A stretch of 64,000 nucleotides of DNA, taken from Euptelea pleiosperma. Taxonomy: Eukaryota; Streptophyta; Magnoliopsida; Ranunculales; Eupteleaceae. Below the pieces are notes generated by a model. It made no database searches, was not told where the DNA came from, and worked only from the letters and a program-made list of their open reading frames with translations. The DNA is taken from positions 20,400,154-20,464,153 of the forward strand of contig CM068552.1 of the NCBI GenBank assembly GCA_035048495.1. The letters are read 5' to 3'. Of the stretch, positions 56,977 to 64,000 are shown one piece after another. The stretch's first letter is position 1; each line of letters begins with the position of its first letter. The position numbers and the translations under genes were made by a program.

Positions 56977-59900
56977 TTAGTTGACTGATTTGGTCTGCCG
57001 ATAATGAGAGTTATGGAGCAGTATGAGCTTCAGACCCTTTGCACCCTCAGATGCTTTTGATGTCTTCTTTATAGGGAAGTGATTATAATTTTCCCTCAGA
57101 CCTGCCCCATCCGAGCAAGACCAAGTAGGTCCCCTTGGAGTGCTCTCTACCCACAAGAATCTCTCCGAGTAGGGGTTTACAAGACTCTCGCGGAACTCTT
57201 CTGCAGTCTCACAAATCAATCCCTGAAACAAAACAAAAAAGCAAAACCACATTCAGAACGTCTTCTTTGACATCTCTAAAATGGCACAAAATTTATTGTA
57301 TGTAAAGAAAATAAAAGGAATCTCTTAGGAGTTGTAGTATTCTTACTTCTGCCATTGCTTTGATCTTCAAAGCAACATCATTAGTAAGAAGGACAAGCTG
57401 ATCATAATTCTTAATTTTCTTGAAGAGGATAGCACACTCAAGGATATGGTCTTCCGCTGTTGGAGAAACAATCTCCATTAAACTCCCACAGGTAGAAAAC
57501 GGCACTGAACTGCCAAAAACCCCATTACTTTCCTCACTTAACCGCGAAAGTGGAGATGCAGGAGGGGTTGGTGCGATCGGCATAACCTCCTCCACCGAGC
57601 TCTGGACATGAATCCACCACTTTGTTTTCACCATACACTCTTCTATCCATTGCAATACCGAAGAAACCTCTGTCTCCCTTCTGAACAGGCTACTACGCCG
57701 TTTGAGACAGTCCAGCTCCCTTATGACTGCAAATAAGATTATGTGGATGAGTTTAAGAAGAGAATTCACTAGTGAAAAAGGTTTCAATCCAATTACCCAT
57801 TTTTGGAATAATAAGGCGAGTCCCCTTGATGCCTTGTAGTAGCTTTAGTGACTTCATGGACTCTTTGTTTAGAAGACAACTAGTGTCCACTACCATGTTC
57901 CACATCTTTGCATCCCCAACCGACTGGTTCTGCGGTAAAGATTATGTAGAATTCCGGTTAGTATATCAGAAAAATATCCAAAAACTGAGAACCCAAAAAG
58001 TATGTATTAACTTACAGAAAAATGAATACGGTTCTTCTCCATGCTTTGGCCACAATGGACAGAACTGCTGCTTCTCGATGTAGCATTAGGGACAGAAACT
58101 TCTGACATGCTTTTGCCGATGGAGTTTGGAAGTAGAGAATGAAATGGCACCCTACCTTCTCTTCTATTGAGAATCACCATCTCAGATTCCAGTCTTTCTC
58201 TACTTCGAAAGGTGGGTTTCTTTGATTTTGAATCTTGGAGAACTATCGGTGTCAAATTCTCCTTCTCCGAAGAGAAAAAGGTGCCTTCTTCCTGATTGAA
58301 ATTCAAGTTGATAGTAACCTTTGAAGACAATGATCCAGAAGACTTCGGATGATTGCGTTCTTCTACCCTACCCTTCTTCATTGACTTCAGTCCTAGCACA
58401 GTTTTGGGATTAAAATTCTCCTTGTCTGGAGTAAAAAGTTCTTCTTCCTCATCCAAGCCGCAGAAAAGAACCTTGGGAACCATCTCATCTTTGATCTCAT
58501 TCTGCTTTTCTGCTTCAATTCCAACATTAACACCAAACTTAGCGAACTTTGACGACAATGATCCGGAAGACTTTGAATGCTTGATTTCTTCTACCCTACC
58601 CTTCTTCATTGACTTCAGTCCTAGCACAGTTTTGGGATTAAAATTCTCCTTGTCTGGAGTAAAAAGTTCTTCTTCCCCATCCAAGCCGCAGAAAAGAACC
58701 TTAGGAACCATCTCATCTTTGATCTCATTCTGCTTTTCTGCTTCAATTCCAACATTAACACCAAACTTAGCGAACTTTAAAGACAATGATCCGGAAGACT
58801 TTGAATGCTTGATTTCTTCTACCCTACCCTTCTTCATTGACTTCAGTCCTAGCACAGTTTTGGGATTAAAATTCTCCTTGTCTGGAGTAAAAAGCTCTTC
58901 TTCCCCATCCAAGCCACAGAAAAGAACCGTAGGAACCATCTCATTCTGCTTTTCTGCTTCAATTCCAACATTGACACCAAACTTAGGAACCTTTAAAGAC
59001 AATGATCTGGAAGACTTCAAATGCTTGATTTCTTCTACCCTACCCTTCTTCATTGATTTCAGTCCGAGCACAGTTTCTGGAGTAAAATTCTCCTTGTCTG
59101 GAGTAAAAATTTCTTCTTCCCCATCCAAACTGGAGAAAAGAACCCTAGAAACTGTCTCATCTTTGATCTCATTCTGATTTTCTGCTTCAATTCCGGCACT
59201 GACATCAACCCCCAGGATCTTTCCTTTGCTCCTACCCGTTTGAATCTGAAGCAAGCTAGCAGGCTTTCCTCTTCTTGACCAAAGGCTTGGCACATCGCAC
59301 TTCGTTTCCATTCTTGGTGGGCTCTCTTGGTTTTCTCTCTCAGATAGTACATCTGCACCGAAAAGAGCTTCTGGGTTCTGATTTTCTCTGTCAATTTGTT
59401 GCCCTGGAACTCTCTCCACAGGCAATGCTGAGGAGTTCACAGATTCTGCAGCTAGCGGTTCAGACCAGAGGCTCTGGACGTCGCTCTGCTCCAGTCTTCT
59501 TGATGGGTTCTGGTTTTCTTTTTCTTCCAGCATTTCATCCACCGACAGGACTTCTTCTTCATCGTCAGAAAATAAAGAATTGATGTTCTCCGGCATGGGA
59601 GGTGCTGAGGGGATCTGTTCCCTTACAAATGAGACCAAATTCTCATTCTGTAAAAACAAACCAAGAACATTACAATCAAGATTCTTTACCGGATTTCTAC
59701 ACTTCAATTCAACAATTGATGAAATTTTCACTCACCTCATATGTTTCTTCACCTTCCTCTTCAGGTGGTAACGGGTTCTCAAGAATTGGTGGAAGTAATG
59801 AGTTTTCAACATCAAATGCGCGACTTAATGGAAACCAATGCAGCCTGTAAATTCTTGTTGAAACGCCCAACCTTAATGTATCTCCCTCACTGAGCTCTAC

Positions 59901-60333
59901 TTGAACCTGTGGTTCGATCTTCCGCTCTGAAACCCATGTTCCATGGGCTGAACAAGAACCAAGAATCAAAAAACCAAGACCAAAGAAACCCAAAAATTCA
60001 CAAAAGAGAATTAATTATTTGTAAAAAAATACCAGAGGATAAGTCGACCACTGAGAGCTTTTGCGATGAGGGTTGCGAGTGGATCCGAAGATGGAATCGG
60101 CTAATGCTGGGGTGCTCCAACATGATGTTGCAATCCGGGTGTCGCCCAACGAGCAAGATCTCCTCTTTCTCCTGGCTAGAATTCTCGCCGCCATATTCGA
60201 TTGATTCGGGTTCGAAGATCTGGGGTGGGTTGTCGAGGAGAAAGATGTTCTTGAGAATACTACCTTTCTTCAGAACTGTAAAAACAGGGATTTTCTTCTC
60301 TTCTTTCTCTGAGTAGTCTTTCTGGTCGACCAT
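56977..60333 (-). CDS. PS1: FHA-PIN protein PS1 (PARALLEL SPINDLE 1)
   Basis: Six coding exons on the minus strand: 60333-60033, 59947-59736, 59647-58016, 57929-57797, 57726-57347, 57222-56977. All boundaries are GT-AG and in phase, giving 2,904 bp and 967 residues. PS1 controls spindle orientation in male meiosis II; its loss in Arabidopsis gives unreduced pollen. The FHA domain lies at about residues 59-133 (GRHPDCNI, SISRFH, HGTW). A long disordered middle has 76-residue repeats rich in KEN motifs. A C-terminal PIN domain covers about 724-890, with putative metal-binding acids D730 (MVVDTS), E763 (IRELD) and D876 (LTNDVALK). I chose the ATG at 60333 (MVDQK, good context GCCATGG); an in-frame ATG 35 codons upstream (60438) is possible. 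It is shorter than the Arabidopsis protein (about 1,477 residues as recalled), mainly in the middle. Confidence 0.93.
58373..59180 (-). repeat. coding tandem repeat in PS1 exon 3
   Basis: Four in-frame units. Spacing of the TTGACTTCAG landmark (58381, 58609, 58837, 59053) gives periods of 228, 228 and 216 bp, the last short by four codons. Each unit encodes a version of LFTPDKENFNPKTVLGLKSM with KKGRVEE. Inner units are nearly identical. The opposite strand has a long spurious open frame because the repeat keeps one antisense frame free of stops. Confidence 0.95.
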
Positions 60334-60488
60334 GGCTGAGGTGAGAACTGTTAATTCTTTTCTTCTCTCTTCTTTTCTGTTTTCTGGGTCTGGTTGTCTT
60401 CGTGGGTTTGGTAACGAAGAAGATGGGTGGTGGAACATAAAAGGGGGAAATTTTTGAAATTGTGGTTTCTTTGAATTGATTGAAAAAG

Positions 60489-60516
60489 TGACCGTTTGCT
60501 CGTTTCTAAACGGCTA
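60489..60516. promoter_or_regulatory. MSA-like pair (AACGG) in the PS1 promoter
   Basis: AACGGTCA (minus strand, 60489-60496) and AACGGCTA (plus strand, 60509-60516) lie 155-185 bp upstream of the PS1 ATG. The mitosis-specific activator element has core YCYAACGGYYA and is bound by three-repeat MYB factors in G2/M. Two inverted AACGGYYA cores here fit a cell-cycle gene. Their use is inferred. Confidence 0.45.
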
Positions 60517-60697
60517 GGTTTTTCTTTTATTGCAGCATTCCCAATTAGAGACGTTTTCGCTGGAAATGTACGTTGGGAAGGGTTTTCTGGAGCTACAGTC
60601 CAGAATCCTACTGAGGAGTTGAGGGTTTTCTTTACACGTGGAAGCTGAGTTGGCAGGTCAAAAGGGACAACGGATTTCACATCTCAGCATCTTGGAT

Positions 60698-60711
60698 CCC
60701 CCCCCCCCCCC
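60698..60711. repeat. poly-C tract (14 C)
   Basis: A homopolymer of 14 C, upstream of PS1. Confidence 0.9.
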
Positions 60712-60714
60712 GTT

Positions 60715-60990
60715 ACCCTTGGTTAGTTAGTTAAGCGTGGTTAACAAAGTTTGAAGGATCTGGCATCAGCGAATTTTTTTCCCAACCAGAGAAGATTCCC
60801 TGGTCCAGGGTACCTTCAGCGTTCCCATCCCAAAATGTCTGACACGAATGTCAAGGCCTAAACCTAACCCATTATTTTTTATTAGCTAGTTGAGAGTGGT
60901 TAACAAAGGGTACGTGTTAGACGTTTTGGGAGGGGGCCTTCAAAGTTTGAAGGACCCGGGACCAGCGATTTTTTCCCCAACCAAAGACGC
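60715..60990. repeat. imperfect direct repeat
   Basis: 60720-60795 (TTAGTTAGTTAAGCGTGGTTAACAAAG-type, then TTTGAAGGATC, CATCAGCGAATTTTT, CCCAACCAGAG) recurs at 60883-60985 with a 40-bp insert. It is a decayed tandem duplication of unknown origin. Confidence 0.65.
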
Positions 60991-61159
60991 TATAAATCGT
61001 TGGGATGGGCCCACCTCATTTTTTTTTCATGTTTGTCCCGATTGTCGCAACAAGAAATTTTCCCATCCGCCGCGTGTGAAAAGGTTAAAAATTCGGTGGC
61101 TGCAATTAGTAAGGGATAGGTGCAATAGAAGGTAATGAAAAAAATTTGCAGAGTTTGCT

Positions 61160-62378
61160 CTCGTAAAACGATCCAAGTGGCACACTCTTGGGGCCCAATG
61201 ACCCATGCATGATTTGGCTCACCTTTAATGGACCCACACACCAAAAATATTGCTCAATTGGCAATCTCTAGACATTAGATTTCACCGATCAGACTGAAAG
61301 GGTCCACAAATTTTTGGCACCTCGTCCTCTTTACATAGCAAGTTAAAGCTCAATACATGAACTACAGATGGCTCTTTGGGATCCTCCTTATAGCTCAATA
61401 ACACTACCGGTGGCAAAAAGAGGCATGTTTTTTTCACTTTTTTCTATTGGCAATGCCTGCCCCCCACATTTCAAGATAACCCCTGCTTGAGCAGATGAGA
61501 GGTTTGAAGTGACACTTCACAAAACATTTTTTCTATTTAAATTTTGAAATCTTGGGTTCGAGGGACTTCCAAGCGATGCACACAAGTTTGTGGGCTTGGT
61601 TTCAGCCCATATCTTTCGCAAGCTGGTCTTCTGCAAGTCCTGAGCTTCTTGCATACTGTAAACGGGTCTGGGCTGGTTTGGTGTGTTGCAACCTTGGGGC
61701 GGGCTTGGATCTGAAGGAACCTCTTTCGTCTCCATCCAAATTAATAACTTTAGAGGATCTAAACGAAAACCGCCACAATCTACAGCATCTACGGATCCAA
61801 CGCTGCAAGCATTCCATTGAGTTGATTTTCTATCAAAAAGATCAGCTTGGAAAAGAACCACGTATTGGTAACGTCATGCCTACAGCCCCTGTTTCCCATT
61901 TCTCTGACACTCAAATACAAGTATGCACCAATCAGATTATTTAGATCCACCCATACAATATATGGATTTTGTCGGATCAATCCAAGGGCTGGCCCAACAA
62001 TCGACCAATTGGCACAATGCACTAAAAGTATAAGCAGCAAACTTCACCTAGACCTTCAGGTTACTGTCCCGATTCGCCATTCCGAAGCAGGCTATAAGAT
62101 CAAGTAGTTAGGAATTACGATTTTTCCGTGGTGCCCAATTAGTCCAAGGGCCATTAATCAAAACAAGTCACAAACCTCTAAACACCGAAACACAGCCCCA
62201 AAAAAAAATTGAAATGAGAGAAGAAAGAAAAGCCATAAACATAAATTGAAACTAAAAATTAAATGTTCCGAGCAGTCTAGTGGACAGGGAGAAGAGAAAT
62301 CCAGATATCCTATAGACATGCCTTGATTCCAAACAGGAAAAGGATGCCTTTGGTTGGTGAAATGGTACTAAAATATAA
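61160..62378. other. intergenic between PS1 and TMEM18
   Basis: A fold-back MITE fragment lies at 61167-61270 (AAGTGGCACACTCTTGGGGCC, CACACACCAAAAATA). Open frames of 80-130 codons at 61517-62110 on both strands overlap each other and show no domain. TMEM18 3' UTR probably covers about 62200-62378. Confidence 0.5.
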
Positions 62379-62768
62379 TCAATCCTGCTTGTTACGAGAA
62401 AGCCTTGCCCTGTGCCTGAGCTCAGCTTTTTTCCACTTGACGATTAGTTGGCATAAAGAAAAGAGTGTGTTTATCTGTAAAAAAGAATGAGAAAGTTATA
62501 GCTCAAGGGCGAATGCAACAACCTGCCAAAAGAGAAATGAAACAGATACCAAGTGATCACTGACCAAGATTATGATTGAGATGAGCAGAAGAGGCCCAGA
62601 CCAGAGTACCGAGAGGAAAAGGCCATGTGTGTCGAAGTAGTTCTGGGCTGCGAAGCTTTTCCAGTTGCTACCCAGAAATATGTTGATTTTCTCGGCAAGA
62701 TATACACCTGCCACTGCAATCACCACAAGCAGAATAAATGGATGTTGGAGCATAACGACAAGTCGCAA
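62379..62768 (-). CDS. TMEM18: TMEM18 homologue, last two exons (partial gene)
   Basis: The last exon (62474-62379, 31 residues plus TGA) reads INTLFSLCQLIVKWKKAELR then HRARLSRNKQD, with acceptor TTTTACAG. The exon before it ends at 62565 with donor GTCAGT and encodes PFILLVVIAVAGVYLAEKIN, NWKSFAAQNYFDTHGLFLSV and LWSGPLLLISIIIL. That is the conserved TMEM18 core with two membrane helices. TMEM18 is a nuclear-envelope membrane protein; its plant role is little known. The 5' border of the upper exon is unresolved. An in-frame TAA stands at 62783-62781, and the only good acceptor below it is TTGCAG|TGGCAGG at 62713, which would cut part of the hydrophobic stretch. The N-terminal exons are not seen and may lie beyond the window. 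Confidence 0.85.
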
Positions 62769-62970
62769 ACCGAAGCCCAGTTAATTGTGTCTTAAATATA
62801 CAAATTTAACTCTCAAGGAACTTGAGCCTCCTTAAAGCCTTTAAGCAACTAAATGGGTGATGAGGAAGGAGTTCATCCATGAAAGCATGGCTCCTGCTGT
62901 TTCAGCATTGCTGTTCCTAAAGAAAAATGGATCATAGTACATGGCTACGTGCATTATTAGGAGAGAGATC
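62769..62970 (-). other. TMEM18 intron or missed exon
   Basis: The minus strand contains TTTCTTTAG followed by GAACAGCAATGCTGAAACAGC, an acceptor-like context, but the following frame does not match TMEM18. I leave it unassigned. Confidence 0.3.
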
Positions 62971-62971
62971 A

Positions 62972-63245
62972 TTAATCATCATCATCATAAGCTTTATCCC
63001 AACTATTTAGGTCAGCTAAACGAATCAGGTTCCTCCATTCAATTCTGTCTAAAGCCATTTCTTCCGTAAAAGCAACTTTTTTTAAAATCTCCTCTCAAAA
63101 CCTCAGTCCATGTCCATTTTGGCCTTCCCTGGACCCTTCAACTTGCATATTCCTCCTCATTGGTGCTGTCATTGGTCTTCGTTTTACATGAACAAACTTC
63201 TCAGTCAACTTACCCTTATTTTGTCACCGATTGGAGCTACTTTTA
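62972..63245 (-). mobile_element. RTE-type LINE 3' fragment
   Basis: On the minus strand the segment ends with GGGATAAAGCTTATGATGATG, the 3' end type of plant RTE LINEs: a conserved GTTGGGATAAAG block followed by GAT triplets. Upstream are the family strings ATTGAATGGAGGAACC and AATGGCTTTAGACAG. It has no open frame. It would lie in a TMEM18 intron. Confidence 0.7.
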
Positions 63246-64000
63246 TATTTTTACGAATGTGCTCATTAAGATAAACCGATTATTTTTTTTATTTCATTTC
63301 ATTGTATGTTGGACATGTTAGCGTGTACACAGGTCCTTTTCTAGATCAACTGGAGAAATGAATACCACAAAATAACGGTCAGACCCATGAAACCGTGATG
63401 AATGAACGACACAGCCTTTCATATGTGAGAAGGGTTGATTGAATGGTTCAATATACCATTGCGGTTGTCTAATGTTCTAATTCTTTTATGAGGATAATGA
63501 ACCAAATCCTTCATCTATTTATCGAAAGTTTGTCATCTGCTATTTTGAGTGTGTTTATTTCACCACTATCCAAGACAAAAGATGTCATTTTGAATGTCTC
63601 CAAGTTTTGAAGGGAGTAAGTAACTACACTGAAACTCAAAAATGTGCATGGTCTTTACTTATATCATGGATTTCAGACAATGTGGTCTCTGCTGATGGAA
63701 TTAAAGTGGATGAGTTAGTTGCAAGCAGCACAGAATAAACGACTCCTAAGAATGAGAGAAATTTGCACTTTTTATGGACTTGAAACATTCAGTGTGTGAT
63801 CTTTAAAATATTTCTGCATCCTCATTACACTCATGACTGCTAGAAGAAAAATCATCAATGAGCTAAAGAACAACAACCAAAAAAAAATTACAATAATAAA
63901 AATAAATAAAAAACAGTGGTTAAGAAAGAAAATGCCACGGCAACCACACTCATGTAATGGCACTTTTACAGTGCATTTGATGTGGATTGTGATGCCTTAC
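63246..64000. other. window end, no feature recognised
   Basis: AT-rich sequence. I searched the minus strand for the N-terminal TMEM18 exons and did not find them with confidence. Confidence 0.45.

Noticed and set aside
58353..59177. A 274-codon open frame on the plus strand
   Set aside because: It is exactly antisense to the PS1 coding repeat; the repeat keeps one antisense frame open. It has no domain, promoter or splice logic of its own.
61517..62110. Candidate gene between PS1 and TMEM18
   Set aside because: Several overlapping frames of 71-130 codons on both strands, none with a recognisable domain or splice structure.
1..64000. CRISPR arrays, bacterial operons, prophage or tRNA genes
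   Set aside because: No spaced direct-repeat array, Shine-Dalgarno-led gene run or cloverleaf was seen. The PBS motifs are retrotransposon primer sites complementary to tRNA, not tRNA genes.

Overview
The window is nuclear DNA from a flowering plant. The evidence is spliced genes with GT-AG introns, plant-type U1 and U2 snRNA genes driven by the plant upstream sequence element, plant gene families (STOP1, PS1, WEB), and a very dense load of plant transposons. The long fold-back MITE family that recurs throughout, and the large intergenic spaces, would fit a magnoliid-type woody plant. That placement is a weak inference and was not tested.

Layout. From 1 to 5.8 kb lies an snRNA cluster: a complete U2 gene, a truncated U2 pseudogene, a complete U1 gene, a second U2 gene made by local segmental duplication, and an orphan U-snRNA promoter whose predicted start site is occupied by a MITE. 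From 7.5 to 9.1 kb one Mutator-like MITE carries three nested copies of a second Mutator-like MITE family. From 9.2 to 17.2 kb are three exons of a nuclear gene for an organellar-type 5'-3' exonuclease (DNA polymerase I 5'-nuclease domain). Its first intron is loaded with antisense Copia remnants, exon 2 has an in-frame stop, and the 3' exons are not found. From 17.8 to 31 kb and from 33 to 50 kb the sequence is almost entirely repeats: Copia and gypsy fragments, an inverted pair of long LTRs about 22 kb apart, CACTA ends, a composite Helitron with a recognisable empty site, an L1-type LINE and many fold-back MITEs. One short WEB-family gene stands alone on the minus strand at 31.65-32.36 kb.

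The right-hand 13 kb is gene-dense. STOP1 (plus strand, zinc-finger regulator of proton and aluminium tolerance, intron in the 5' leader) has a MITE inserted exactly at its stop codon. PS1 (minus strand, six coding exons, FHA plus PIN domains, meiosis II spindle orientation) follows. The last exons of TMEM18 (minus strand) close the window. In Arabidopsis, STOP1, PS1 and the Tmem18 gene are also close neighbours (At1g34370, At1g34355, At1g34350, from memory), so this looks like an old conserved block.

The most unusual observations are the PS1 repeat array rich in KEN-box motifs, the MITE that duplicated the STOP1 stop codon, the Helitron with its empty site, the nested MITEs, and the snRNA cluster with its pseudogene, 3'-end duplication and orphan promoter.
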